Shown: piece by piece, positions 17,871 through 26,847 of the stretch | Numbering within the stretch: position 1 is the first letter of the stretch | How the letters are laid out: every line of letters begins with the position of its first letter | Source: Companilactobacillus jidongensis | GTDB lineage: Bacteria; Bacillota; Bacilli; Lactobacillales; Lactobacillaceae | Direction of reading: 5' to 3' | Length of the DNA: 64,000 nt | Assembly (NCBI RefSeq): GCF_003946575.1 | Contig: NZ_RHOP01000015.1 | Span: forward strand, 1 to 64,000 | Made by a program: the position numbers and the translations under genes | Notes under the pieces: model-generated | Database searches by the model: none | The model's input: the letters and a program-made list of their open reading frames with translations, nothing else | What the model was told of the DNA's origin: nothing

Positions 17871-18590
17871 ATGGATAAAAAAGAATCGCTATCTCAACAC
17901 TTAATCGATTTTTTATCTAATCAAATTCTTACCGAAATGCGACCCAATGATCGACTACCATCAGAACGTGACCTAATGTTGCAATTCAACGTTAGTCGAA
18001 CGACGGTCAGAAATGCTTCGGATAAGTTAGAGTTATCAGGGTTAGTGACGAGAATGCATGGTAAGGGGACCTTTGTCACAAAGCGTTCGGAGAGTCTTAC
18101 TAACTTAGCAGACTTATTTAGCTTTTCCAAAACTATGGAATTACAGGGAAGAACGCCAAGCGATAGAATAATTAAATTCAAAAAAATTTCGGCCGATGAG
18201 GAATTGATTCAACGACTTAACCTGAAAGAAAATTTAAATGTCTTTGAAGTCGATCGTATTCGTATGGCCAGCGGTAAGCCGATGATGTTCGGCAAGAGTT
18301 TTTTGCCAGCTGGAGTTTTTGAAGGACTCACAAGGAAGCAATTAGAAGAAAATTCAATGTATCGTACCTTTGAGGATGATTACGATGTTCATATCAAGGA
18401 AGCTGATGAATCGTGTCGAGCATCGATCTTGAATGATAAAATATCGAATTTGTTGGATGAGAAACCCGGTGCAGCGTGCCTAAGACTTGAGAGAGTCACT
18501 ATGGATAATAGTGGACGAGCAATTGAATATACTATCAGTTGGGCTCGAGCGGATGAATTCAATTATCGAATCAAACATTTGTATAGATAA
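17871..18590 (+). CDS. GntR-family regulator with UTRA domain (NagR/DasR-like)
   Basis: 239 residues. Winged helix at about residues 7-70 (MRPNDRLPSERDLM, FNVSRTTVRNASDKLE, RMHGKGTFV) followed by a UTRA ligand domain (FEVDRIRMASGKPMMFGKSFLP, AIEYTISWARADEF). Members of this group sense glucosamine-6-P, GlcNAc-6-P or related sugar phosphates. SD GGAGAGGG precedes the ATG. dre-like palindromes lie on both sides of the gene and before nagA, supporting control of the whole amino-sugar locus. A cre site lies upstream. Confidence 0.9.
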   Translation: MDKKESLSQHLIDFLSNQILTEMRPNDRLPSERDLMLQFNVSRTTVRNASDKLELSGLVTRMHGKGTFVTKRSESLTNLADLFSFSKTMELQGRTPSDRIIKFKKISADEELIQRLNLKENLNVFEVDRIRMASGKPMMFGKSFLPAGVFEGLTRKQLEENSMYRTFEDDYDVHIKEADESCRASILNDKISNLLDEKPGAACLRLERVTMDNSGRAIEYTISWARADEFNYRIKHLYR

Positions 18591-18593
18591 GCA

Positions 18594-18611
18594 AACTGGT
18601 ATTAACCAGTT
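18594..18611 (+). promoter_or_regulatory. dre-like GntR operator 2
   Basis: Perfect palindrome AACTGGTATTAACCAGTT (7-bp arms, ATTA spacer) directly after the first GntR gene. Confidence 0.65.
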
Positions 18612-18643
18612 ACATATTTTAGTAATATTTTTATAAAAAAACG

Positions 18644-18681
18644 AAAGTGGTATCTTTTACATAAAAAAGTACCACTTTTTT
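18644..18681 (+). terminator. Terminator of the first GntR gene
   Basis: AAAGTGGTA/TACCACTTT arms with a 17-base loop, then TTTTTT. The arms themselves resemble a widely spaced operator. Confidence 0.7.
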
Positions 18682-18734
18682 AATTTGCCACACAAATACT
18701 GATATATCAGTATAATTGTTATATACCATTGAAT

Positions 18735-18780
18735 AATTGGTATAACCAATTTGTTGAAACAAATGCTGCAAGCGTATACA
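18735..18780 (+). promoter_or_regulatory. dre-like operator 3 and possible cre before the second GntR gene
   Basis: AATTGGTATAACCAATT at 18735-18751 is a perfect 7-bp-arm palindrome of the dre type. TGCAAGCGTATACA at 18767-18780 fits the looser cre pattern TGNAANCGNWNNCA, with less certainty. Confidence 0.55.
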
Positions 18781-18817
18781 ATAAGCTTGTGGTTGATACC
18801 AGAAAGGGACCAGTAAT

Positions 18818-19534
18818 ATGAAAATCACTCTTCAAGAACAGCTAATCAACTTATTAACCAACTACATTCAGTCAATGCCGGCTAACGCAAAGTTGCCTTC
18901 AGAAAGACAGATATCAGATAAGTATCAGTTGTCTAGGACAACTGTTCGTGCGGCGTTGAATGAATTAGAGGTAACCGGTCTTATCCGCAGGGTTCACGGT
19001 AAGGGAACATTTGTTAATCGTGTTGATCTGAACAGTGACCTCAATAGTAGTTATAGTTTCAATAAGCAGATGGTGTCCATTGGCAAGAAACCACAGACGA
19101 AAATTCTTAGCTTTGAGAGAAAGGAGGCTAATTCATATTTTTCACGTAAATTGGACGTTGGTATCGGCGATCAAATTATCAAGATCAAGCGTTTGAGACT
19201 TGCCGATAATATCCCAGTTATGTTGGAAAGAACGTATCTACCAGCGAGTCACTTCAATCTTTTGACTGAAGATATGCTTGAAGGCAGGTCTTTATATGAG
19301 ATCTTTGCGAAAGAATTCAATGAACAAGTGTACTACGCTGATGAATATTTTTTGGCGGGTATTACCAGTAAAAGGGATAGCAGTTATCTTGATATTAGAG
19401 AAGGCACACCTTGTTTGAATCTTAAACGTTCAACGTATGACCCTCACAATCAAGTAATTGAATATACACTTAGCGTTGCGAGAAGCGATCAGTTCGCGTA
19501 TCACATTCGTCACGATATTAGTAAAAAATCTTAG
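18818..19534 (+). CDS. GntR-family regulator with UTRA domain (second copy)
   Basis: 238 residues with the same plan as the gene at 17871: winged helix (NAKLPSERQISDKY, LSRTTVRAALNELE, RVHGKGTFVNR) and UTRA domain (IKIKRLRLADNIPVMLERTYLP, VIEYTLSVARSDQF). Sequence divergence from the first copy points to a different effector or an old duplication. AGAAAGGGA provides the SD. It lies 36 bases upstream of the PTS EIIB gene with no terminator between, so it is probably the first gene of the PTS operon. Confidence 0.9.
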   Translation: MKITLQEQLINLLTNYIQSMPANAKLPSERQISDKYQLSRTTVRAALNELEVTGLIRRVHGKGTFVNRVDLNSDLNSSYSFNKQMVSIGKKPQTKILSFERKEANSYFSRKLDVGIGDQIIKIKRLRLADNIPVMLERTYLPASHFNLLTEDMLEGRSLYEIFAKEFNEQVYYADEYFLAGITSKRDSSYLDIREGTPCLNLKRSTYDPHNQVIEYTLSVARSDQFAYHIRHDISKKS

Positions 19535-19570
19535 AGAGTGATTTTTATCACCAAATTTGGAGGAATAATT

Positions 19571-20059
19571 ATGTCAATTGTTGCAGTAAGAATAGATGAA
19601 AGATTAATTCATGGACAAGTTGCTAATTTATGGACAACTAAATTGCAAGCATCAAGAATCATGGTAGTTGATAACGATATTATAAAGAATGACATTCAAA
19701 AAACTGCCCTTAAATTAGCTAAACCAGCCGGAGTTAACCTAAGTATTTTAGGTGTTAAGAAATCTTCAGCTAATATCTTAGCTGGCAAATATGATTCACA
19801 AAAGGTATTTCTTGTTGTTAAGAGACCTTCAATCCTTGTAAGCATGATGGAAGAAGGAGTCAAATTCGACACTATTAATGTTGGAAACATGTCACAAAAA
19901 GATACTACACAACATTTGACACAATCTATCAATGTTACTGATGACGACTATCATGCATTCCATCAATTATTGGATGCTGGAGTTAAAGTAACAGCTCAAA
20001 TGGTTCCTAGTGACAACATCAAGAACTTCGAAGATATCTTGAAAGATTACAAGATTTAA
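19571..20059 (+). CDS. PTS mannose/sorbose-family EIIB component
   Basis: 162-residue cytosolic phosphocarrier. RIDERLIHGQVANLWT at the N-terminus carries the phosphorylated His (residue 14). The start at ATG 19571 is set by GGAGG seven bases upstream; the in-frame GTG 19538 is rejected. It receives phosphate from EIIA and passes it to the incoming sugar. First of four PTS genes in B-C-D-A order, the order seen in gnb/aga-type amino-sugar PTS. Confidence 0.94.
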   Translation: MSIVAVRIDERLIHGQVANLWTTKLQASRIMVVDNDIIKNDIQKTALKLAKPAGVNLSILGVKKSSANILAGKYDSQKVFLVVKRPSILVSMMEEGVKFDTINVGNMSQKDTTQHLTQSINVTDDDYHAFHQLLDAGVKVTAQMVPSDNIKNFEDILKDYKI

Positions 20060-20080
20060 AATTAATAGGGGGAAAAAACT

Positions 20081-21013
20081 ATGAGTTTTACAATTGTTCA
20101 AATATTGCTTTTAACGGCATATTCTATGTACAACATTTATGATGAATTACAAATGAACTCATCATTGAGTCAACCAGTTTGGGCCGGAATGATTTCAGGT
20201 TTGATCATGGGTGACATGAAGACAGGACTTATCATTGGTGCTGCTCTTCAATTAACAGTCCTAGGTGTTGGTACATTCGGTGGTGCTTCAAAAATCGATG
20301 CCAACTCAGGTACTGTTCTAGCTACAGCATTTTCAATTGGTACAGGTATGAAAGCTGCTACAGCTATCGCTGCTATCGGTGTTCCTGTTGCCGCACTTCT
20401 AACATCATTTGATATTCTTGCTAGATTTACTAACACATACTTCCAACACAAAGTTGATAAGGATATTGAAAACTTCAACTATAAAGGCATTGAAAGACAT
20501 ACTATTGCCGGTGCAATTCCATGGTGTCTATCACGTGGTATTCCTGTTTTCCTAGCTTTGGCTCTAGGTCAAGGTGTTGTTAAGACAATGGTTACATATC
20601 TAAATGGCGACTTACAATGGTTGAACACTGGTCTACAAACAGCCGGTGCTACACTTCCAGCAGTTGGTTTCGCTATCTTGCTTCACTACTTACCAGTTAA
20701 GAAACACATCGCTTACTTGATCCTTGGTTTCACAATTACAGCTTTGCTATCAACACTATTCACAAGTGTTCAAACACTTGGTACTGGTTTAGCAGGTGCA
20801 AGTAAAGCATTTACAACAACATTCAACGCTCTTCCAATGTTGGCTATCGCTTTGATCGGTGGTGCTTTCGCTATTCTTGAATACAAGAAGTCAATAGCTA
20901 AAATGAGTACTGCTACAAATGCGGGTCCAAGTACTACTTCTGATGATGAAGATGAAGAAGACGATGAAATTGAAGACGCTAACGGGGAGGTAGACGGTGA
21001 TGAAGAAGAATAA
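20081..21013 (+). CDS. PTS mannose/sorbose-family EIIC component with acidic C-terminal tail
   Basis: 310 residues. Membrane channel subunit with hydrophobic helices throughout residues 1-270; GLIMGDMKTGLIIGAALQL is the family motif. The last 35 residues form a Ser/Thr and then Asp/Glu-rich tail (SDDEDEEDDEIED and on to DGDEEE) that I do not know as a common feature of EIIC proteins. The 3' end of this tail overlaps the EIID start in another frame and contains its SD (GGGGAGG). Confidence 0.93.
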   Translation: MSFTIVQILLLTAYSMYNIYDELQMNSSLSQPVWAGMISGLIMGDMKTGLIIGAALQLTVLGVGTFGGASKIDANSGTVLATAFSIGTGMKAATAIAAIGVPVAALLTSFDILARFTNTYFQHKVDKDIENFNYKGIERHTIAGAIPWCLSRGIPVFLALALGQGVVKTMVTYLNGDLQWLNTGLQTAGATLPAVGFAILLHYLPVKKHIAYLILGFTITALLSTLFTSVQTLGTGLAGASKAFTTTFNALPMLAIALIGGAFAILEYKKSIAKMSTATNAGPSTTSDDEDEEDDEIEDANGEVDGDEEE

Positions 21014-21815
21014 AGAATATGAATTAACAAAAAAAGATTTTACCCAAATTAACAAACGTAGTTTGTTTGGATTCCAAATGGGTTGGAACTACGAAAGAAT
21101 GCAGGCTTCAGGTTATCTGTATACGATCTTGCCACAACTAAGAAAAATTTATGGTGATGGTACTCCAGAACTTAAAGAAGCTATGAAGACACATAACCAA
21201 TTCTTTAATACAAGTAATTTCTTCAATACAATTGTTACAGGTATCGATCTTGCCATTGAAGGCAAGGAAGGTGCCGATTCACTAGACACTGTTTCAGGTA
21301 TTAAGACAGGTCTTATGGGACCATTTGCTGCTATTGGTGATTCACTTTTCGCTGCTTTGGTACCAACAATCATGGGTGCTATTGCCGCTACAATGGCTGC
21401 TCAAGGTAATCCTATTGGATTGTTCCTATGGTTAGCAGTTAACATTGCAATCATGGTTTTCCGTTGGAAACAACTTCACTTTGCTTACAGAACAGGTACA
21501 AAACTTGTTTCTGAAATGCAAGGTCAATTGAACGCTTTAACAGATGCTGCTACATTGCTTGGTGTCTTCATCGTTGGTGCTTTGATCGCAACTATGATCA
21601 ACATTCAAGTTCCACTTGTTGCTCACATGGGTAAAGTTCCACTAGTTGTTCAAACAAACATTGATATGATTCTTCCAAAGCTAGTTCCAGCCTGTGTCGT
21701 AGGTCTTGTTTACTGGTTATTAGGTAAGAAGGGTATGACATCAACAAAGGTTATCTTCATTGTTATTATTTTTGCAGTTCTATTATCAACAATCGGTTTA
21801 CTTGGCAAAATCTAG
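21000..21815 (+). CDS. PTS mannose/sorbose-family EIID component
   Basis: 271 residues, the second membrane subunit of the sugar channel. KKDFTQINKRSLFGFQMGWNY near the start and GPFAAIGDSLFAALVPT near residue 102 are EIID signatures; helices fill the C-terminal half. It overlaps EIIC by 14 bases. GTG 20997 (one codon earlier) is an equally possible start. Confidence 0.94.
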   Translation: MKKNKEYELTKKDFTQINKRSLFGFQMGWNYERMQASGYLYTILPQLRKIYGDGTPELKEAMKTHNQFFNTSNFFNTIVTGIDLAIEGKEGADSLDTVSGIKTGLMGPFAAIGDSLFAALVPTIMGAIAATMAAQGNPIGLFLWLAVNIAIMVFRWKQLHFAYRTGTKLVSEMQGQLNALTDAATLLGVFIVGALIATMINIQVPLVAHMGKVPLVVQTNIDMILPKLVPACVVGLVYWLLGKKGMTSTKVIFIVIIFAVLLSTIGLLGKI

Positions 21816-21828
21816 GAGGATATAAATT

Positions 21829-22254
21829 ATGGCATTAATCTTGATCAGTCATGGAAATATGGCTATTGAAACAAAGAAATCAGCAGAATTGATTATTGGT
21901 GAGCTACCAAATTCAGCAGCATTGGGTCTTCAAAAATCCGATGGTCCAGATACTCTCAAGGAAAAAGTAGAAACAGAAATTAAAAAATATTATGGTAAGG
22001 AGCCAGTCTATGTAATCGTTGATTTATTAGGCGGAACTCCCGGAAATGTTGTAGTCAATTTAACACAAAAATATCCAGACATTCATGTTGTTTCTGGTTT
22101 AAATCTACCGATGGTTATTAATTATGCTAATCAAATGTTTGTTTCAAAAGAACTTGATATCAATGCTTTGATGAAGGAAGCCAAAGACGGAATCGTTGAT
22201 GTTAATGCCTTCTTAAGTCAAGACGCGGATGACGATGATGAAGAAGAAGAGTAA
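21829..22254 (+). CDS. PTS mannose-family EIIA component with acidic tail
   Basis: 141-residue cytosolic phosphocarrier. LILISHGNMA carries the HPr-phosphorylated His (residue 8), and DLLGGTPGNV is the second family motif. The protein ends in SQDADDDDEEEE, an acidic tail like that of EIIC; its codons overlap the start of the next gene. SD AGGAGG precedes the ATG. Confidence 0.93.
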   Translation: MALILISHGNMAIETKKSAELIIGELPNSAALGLQKSDGPDTLKEKVETEIKKYYGKEPVYVIVDLLGGTPGNVVVNLTQKYPDIHVVSGLNLPMVINYANQMFVSKELDINALMKEAKDGIVDVNAFLSQDADDDDEEEE

Positions 22255-24229
22255 TTATCGTTATACATTGAGATTAGCCATAGATAAAAGTATTTATGAC
22301 GATGATAAAAGAAAAGATATGATCGATTTCATAAAAAATGCTCATATCGATGATGTAGCCTTTTTTATCAATCAAGAAGAACTGTCAGATTCACATATTA
22401 CTCTAGAAAAAGCTAAAGAATTGGTTACTGATATAGACGAAATTGCTCAACCTCTCAAGGAGATGGGAGTAACAATTAGTCTTAATCCTTGGACCACTAT
22501 GAATCATTCTGATCGTGGACTTGGTATTCGACCTGAACTCGATATCAAACCAATGGTCAACTATCAAGGTATCAAAAGTACTTCGATGGCTTGCCCAGGT
22601 TATCATGGTTGGATGGAATATGTCTCCGATATCTATGCAGTTTATGCTGGCATCAAGCCACATGAATTATGGATTGAAGACGACTTCAGACATTATAAGA
22701 ATGCACCGTTTGAATTAGGTTGCTTCTGCGATGATCACATGAAAAAATACAATGCCATTGCTGGTACTGATTTATCACGTGAGGAATTCGTTGGGCAAAT
22801 GCTAAACGGTGGACGAAACAAATATCGCGATGCTTACCTAGAAGTAGCGCGTGATGAAATATTAGAAGCAGCAAGTATGATTGAAAAGAAAGTTCATCAG
22901 GTTTCTCCAGAAACGACGTTGGGTCTCATGAGCTCATGGCCAGAGATTCATGCAATGGAGAATCGTGATTGGCGGATATTACTCGATACTTTGAGTGGCG
23001 ACGGCACCCCTGCTGTTTCGAGACCTCATTTACCAGCGTACAACGAGGTCAGTTCACTCAAGTATGCCCGTGACTTCGAAAAATATACGGTTGCAACAAG
23101 AACTTTGATTGGGGATAAACACAAAATTTATCCAGAACTAGAAAACTTCTTATATTCTCAATATGCTAAATCAAATCGTTTCTCACAATTTCAGTTGGAA
23201 ACAACTAGCTCAGTTAGAGCCGCCGGATTGTTGATGAACTTGTTCAGTATGATGGGAATTGGGATCGACAAGACTTATCAATATGATAAGATGCTGGATC
23301 AAAGTAAGAAGTTTGTGGATTACTTGTACGAAAATGGTATTTCATTGGAAGATCGAGACGGAATCGTTGTTCCAATGACTCAAGAAGTTGCTAAGTACAA
23401 AGTTACTGATGGGACATTACATAGTTTGATGGCATCTCAGACACAATGGTTGGAGTTGTTGTCAGTCTTTGGATTCGCAACTAAACCAGTTAATTTTACT
23501 GGTCAACGAATTAATAATGAAACTGTTGCTTTGACAGGTAATTTCTTGAATACCTTAAGTGATAGTCAGATTACTGACTTAATCCAGAATAATTACGTCC
23601 TGCTCGATGGGGATGCTGTGATCGTACTCGATTCACGGAAATTGCTGGGATTGATCAATGCTGATTCAATCGAAGTAACAGAACCTCGAACTGGTCATCA
23701 AGTATATGAACAGTTCGACAGTACAACTCTTGCTGGAGTTACCAAGTCACGAATAAGCATGCAGACACATATTGGTGCCTACGTGAAGATTCATTACCAA
23801 ACAGATGTGTTGGCAGATTCGAATGCCTATAATCGTTATGGCGAAAAACTTGGTCCAGCAACTGTTGCTACTGATAACTTCTATATCATGCCACTGACAG
23901 AACATGTTAAGTATGGTTGGGAAGCTGAATACATCGATTATCGTGAACGTAACTTGAAGCAACATATCAATGTCGCACATTTAGTTGACATGTATAATTG
24001 CAAAGCTATTTTCAATGACCGGAAGATTCTGATTAGCAATTGGTCACTAGATGATGTAGATGGGATCAGCTTTAAGCTAGATAAGAATATTTCTAAACTA
24101 TCGATCACATATCGTGAAGGTAGTGAAGTTAAGAATCAGATAATTGATGTAACAAAACAAAATGATATTTATCACGCTAGTTTCCCAGTTCCAGGATTAG
24201 CTGTGGTACTTGTAGAATGTTTGGAATAA
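22238..24229 (+). CDS. Unfamiliar large cytosolic enzyme of the amino-sugar operon, probable (phospho)glycosidase
   Basis: About 663 residues with no signal peptide. The first half looks like a TIM-barrel: successive segments include DVAFFINQEELS, VTISLNPWTTMNHSDRG, HGWMEYVSDIYAVYAG, then LWIEDDFRHYKNAPFELGCFCDDH near residue 150. This pattern of Asp/Glu at a strand end followed by Gly-Cys-Phe-Cys resembles poorly described glycoside-hydrolase-like proteins. The last 200 residues look like beta-rich accessory domains. Start choice among ATG 22229, 22235 and 22238 is uncertain. Placed after a PTS and before agaS and nagA, it most likely cleaves an imported phospho-disaccharide containing GlcNAc or GalNAc, the place held by phospho-beta-galactosidase in gnb clusters. 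Function is inferred from context. Confidence 0.6.
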   Translation: MKKKSNYRYTLRLAIDKSIYDDDKRKDMIDFIKNAHIDDVAFFINQEELSDSHITLEKAKELVTDIDEIAQPLKEMGVTISLNPWTTMNHSDRGLGIRPELDIKPMVNYQGIKSTSMACPGYHGWMEYVSDIYAVYAGIKPHELWIEDDFRHYKNAPFELGCFCDDHMKKYNAIAGTDLSREEFVGQMLNGGRNKYRDAYLEVARDEILEAASMIEKKVHQVSPETTLGLMSSWPEIHAMENRDWRILLDTLSGDGTPAVSRPHLPAYNEVSSLKYARDFEKYTVATRTLIGDKHKIYPELENFLYSQYAKSNRFSQFQLETTSSVRAAGLLMNLFSMMGIGIDKTYQYDKMLDQSKKFVDYLYENGISLEDRDGIVVPMTQEVAKYKVTDGTLHSLMASQTQWLELLSVFGFATKPVNFTGQRINNETVALTGNFLNTLSDSQITDLIQNNYVLLDGDAVIVLDSRKLLGLINADSIEVTEPRTGHQVYEQFDSTTLAGVTKSRISMQTHIGAYVKIHYQTDVLADSNAYNRYGEKLGPATVATDNFYIMPLTEHVKYGWEAEYIDYRERNLKQHINVAHLVDMYNCKAIFNDRKILISNWSLDDVDGISFKLDKNISKLSITYREGSEVKNQIIDVTKQNDIYHASFPVPGLAVVLVECLE

Positions 24230-24258
24230 AAAATAGATAGAGAAGGGAACTTATACCA

Positions 24259-25428
24259 TTGTTTAGTAAAACTGATAAAGAACTAGAAGAAATGGGCGCA
24301 CAAATTACAACCCGTGAAATTCAACAACAACCTGATTTGTGGAAAGAGGCTTACGATAATTTCGTAGGTAATCAAGACAAAGTTAATAACTTTTTGGACG
24401 AAATTATCTCAAACTTTCCTGATAAAAAAATTCGTGTAATTTTCACAGGTGCAGGTACGTCAGCTTATGTGGGAGATACATTAAGACCATATCTAAATAA
24501 GGTCGGCGATACTTCTCACTTCAATTTTGAAACTATTCCAACAACTGATATTGTTTCTGCACCATTAGATAATCTTAGAGCTGATGATCCAACTATCTTG
24601 GTATCATTTGCTAGAAGTGGTAACTCTCCAGAGAGTGTTGCAACTGTAGAATTAGCTGAAAAGATCATCAAAAATCTTTACCAAATCACTATCACTTGTG
24701 CACCAGAAGGTCACTTGGCTAAGAAAGCTGAAAATGAAGATGGCAACTTGTTGTTACTTCAACCAGCTGGCTCAAATGATAAGGGATTTGCCATGACAGG
24801 TAGTTTCTCATGTATGACACTGACAGCAGCTTTGATCTTTGACCAAAGTGTAGCTGACAAGAAGCCATGGATTGATGCTATCGTTAAGATGGGACAAGAA
24901 GTAGTTAACCGCGAGAGTGAAATTCAAGCTATCGCTGATCTTGACTACGATCGTATCGCTTATCTTGGAACAGGTTCATTGGCCGGTCTAACTCGTGAAG
25001 CTCAACTTAAGGTTCTCGAATTAACTGCCGGACAATTAACAACTATCTTTGATTCTTCAATGGGATTCCGTCATGGTCCTAAGTCATATGTAAATGGCAA
25101 GACTGTTGTCTTCGACTTCTTAAGTAACGACAAGTACAGTCGTCAATATGACGTTGATATTCTTGAAGAGATCAAAGGGGACGAGATTTGCAAGAAGGTC
25201 GTTGGCGTTGGAACTTCTGCTGACAATAACTTCTCAGGTGACGGTTTCTTAATTAAGGCAGGACTCCCTGACTTGCCTGAATTATACCAAGCATTACCTG
25301 ATGTTATGTTCGCTCAAACATTTGCTTTACTTAGCTCGATCAAAGTAGGCAATACACCAGATACACCTTCAGCTAGCGGTACTGTTAACCGTGTCGTAAA
25401 GGGCGTAACTATTCACGATTATGAATAA
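24259..25428 (+). CDS. agaS: AgaS-type SIS-domain sugar-phosphate deaminase/isomerase
   Basis: 389 residues with two SIS domains. VIFTGAGTSAYVGDTLRPYL near residue 60 and VSFARSGNSPESVATVELA near 114 form the first sugar-phosphate site; YLGTGSLAGLTREAQLK and MGFRHGPKSYVNGKT belong to the second. AgaS deaminates galactosamine-6-phosphate (family knowledge). The start is a TTG at 24259, with AAGGGA ten bases upstream; the N-terminus FSKTDKELEEMGA aligns with AgaS starts and there is no nearer ATG. Acts after NagA on the PTS-imported amino sugar. Confidence 0.9.
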   Translation: MFSKTDKELEEMGAQITTREIQQQPDLWKEAYDNFVGNQDKVNNFLDEIISNFPDKKIRVIFTGAGTSAYVGDTLRPYLNKVGDTSHFNFETIPTTDIVSAPLDNLRADDPTILVSFARSGNSPESVATVELAEKIIKNLYQITITCAPEGHLAKKAENEDGNLLLLQPAGSNDKGFAMTGSFSCMTLTAALIFDQSVADKKPWIDAIVKMGQEVVNRESEIQAIADLDYDRIAYLGTGSLAGLTREAQLKVLELTAGQLTTIFDSSMGFRHGPKSYVNGKTVVFDFLSNDKYSRQYDVDILEEIKGDEICKKVVGVGTSADNNFSGDGFLIKAGLPDLPELYQALPDVMFAQTFALLSSIKVGNTPDTPSASGTVNRVVKGVTIHDYE

Positions 25429-25445
25429 TTACATTGCCAACATTG

Positions 25446-25477
25446 CATCTTCCCTTTAATTGAGGGAGGATGTTTTT
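25446..25477 (+). terminator. Terminator of the PTS-agaS operon
   Basis: CATCTTCCCT/AGGGAGGATG hairpin followed by five T. Confidence 0.85.
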
Positions 25478-25498
25478 GTTAGTAAAGGCCATTTTTCT

Positions 25499-25528
25499 GT
25501 GGTATAGACCACTAAAAACTGGTATAAT
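25499..25528 (+). promoter_or_regulatory. dre operator and promoter of nagA
   Basis: GTGGTATAGACCAC at 25499-25512 is a near-textbook NagR/DasR dre palindrome. A TATAAT -10 box lies at 25523-25528, so the operator covers the -35 region. A half site (ACTGGTATA) overlaps the -10. This links nagA to the GntR genes upstream. Confidence 0.8.
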
Positions 25529-25576
25529 GAATCATGCAAATAGAACTTGTTTTGATATACTTTTGGAGGATTGAAA

Positions 25577-26731
25577 ATGACATATTATATTCATGCTAAG
25601 AAATTCTTTTTACAGAACACTACTGAAAATGGTGGTTATCTAGAAGTTACTGATGGTAAGTTCGGAGACTTCTTTACTGAAGACAATAAGCCAGAAGGCA
25701 AGATTGTTGATTATTCTGATAAGTACATCGCACCTGGATTGGTTGATACACATATCCATGGTCTCGTTGGCGATGATGTTATGAATAACAGTTGGAAAGA
25801 ACTAAACGAAATGTCAGAAGGCCTACTAAAGGCTGGTGTTACTTCATGGCTACCAACAACACTTACAGCTTCACACGAACAATTGGACGAAATCTGTAAG
25901 ACAATTGGTGATCACAAGGGTGAAGGTACGGGTGCTAAGATTCAAGGTATCCATTTTGAAGGACCTTTCTACACAGAGAAGCACAAAGGTGCCCAAAATC
26001 CTAAGTACTTCAGAGATCCTAGTGTTGAAGAATTTACAGAATGGCAAGAATCTGCTAAGGGTATGATCAAGAAGATTTCTATCGCCCCAGAACGTAAAGG
26101 TTCAGTTGAATTCACAAAAGCTGTTGCTGCCACTGGTGTTACTGTTGCCTTGGGTCACAGTGATGCAACATTCGAACAAGCTAAGGCCTGTGTTGAAGCT
26201 GGTGCTACAGGATTTACACACACATACAATGGTATGAGTGGTTTGAATCACCGTGCCCCTGGTATGGTTGGTGCTGCTATGTCAATGAATCTTGTTGATG
26301 ATGAGTTGATCTGTGATGGACATCACGTTAGCCCATATGCAGCAAGAATCTTAGTTGATAAGAAGACTCCAGAACACGTTGCACTTATTACTGACTGTAT
26401 GAGTGCTGGACTAATGCCAGATGGCGATTATGTCTTGGGTGAATTCCCTGTTACTGTTGGTGACGGACAAGTTAGACTACAACAAGAACCACATAGTTTG
26501 GCTGGTAGTATCTTACTATTGAAGGATGCTATTAAGAACGTTGTTGATTGGGAAGTTGCTAAAGAAGAAGATGCTATCACAATGGGTAGTTACGTACCTG
26601 CTAAGAGTACACACATCGATGATGCTTGTGGTGCTATTTTGCCAGGTCGTGATGCTGACTTCATCGTCTTGAATGATGATATGAGCTTAGACCAAACATA
26701 CCTTGATGGTGAGTCACGTTATCAAGCTTAA
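25577..26731 (+). CDS. nagA: N-acetylglucosamine-6-phosphate deacetylase
   Basis: 384-residue amidohydrolase that removes acetate from GlcNAc-6-P (or GalNAc-6-P). Metal-site motifs: DTHIHGLVGDD near residue 56, IHFEGPF near 125, ALGHSDATFEQ near 193, THTYNGM near 214, and the catalytic Asp region LITDCMSAG near 272. ATG 25577 follows GGAGG by seven bases. Has its own promoter and dre operator. It feeds the AgaS step or, through GlcN-6-P, central metabolism; no nagB is present in the window. Confidence 0.96.
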   Translation: MTYYIHAKKFFLQNTTENGGYLEVTDGKFGDFFTEDNKPEGKIVDYSDKYIAPGLVDTHIHGLVGDDVMNNSWKELNEMSEGLLKAGVTSWLPTTLTASHEQLDEICKTIGDHKGEGTGAKIQGIHFEGPFYTEKHKGAQNPKYFRDPSVEEFTEWQESAKGMIKKISIAPERKGSVEFTKAVAATGVTVALGHSDATFEQAKACVEAGATGFTHTYNGMSGLNHRAPGMVGAAMSMNLVDDELICDGHHVSPYAARILVDKKTPEHVALITDCMSAGLMPDGDYVLGEFPVTVGDGQVRLQQEPHSLAGSILLLKDAIKNVVDWEVAKEEDAITMGSYVPAKSTHIDDACGAILPGRDADFIVLNDDMSLDQTYLDGESRYQA

Positions 26732-26747
26732 TTTAATTAAAATTTAG

Positions 26748-26779
26748 AATCCTTCAATTTAGCTATTGAGGGATTTTTT
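26748..26779 (+). terminator. Terminator of nagA
   Basis: AATCCTTCAAT/ATTGAGGGATT hairpin followed by TTTTTT. Confidence 0.85.
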
Positions 26780-26847
26780 ATATCATGATAATATAATGAA
26801 ATTGTATTAGAGTAGTTCTATAATTTTCCTTGGAGGATTTGTATATA

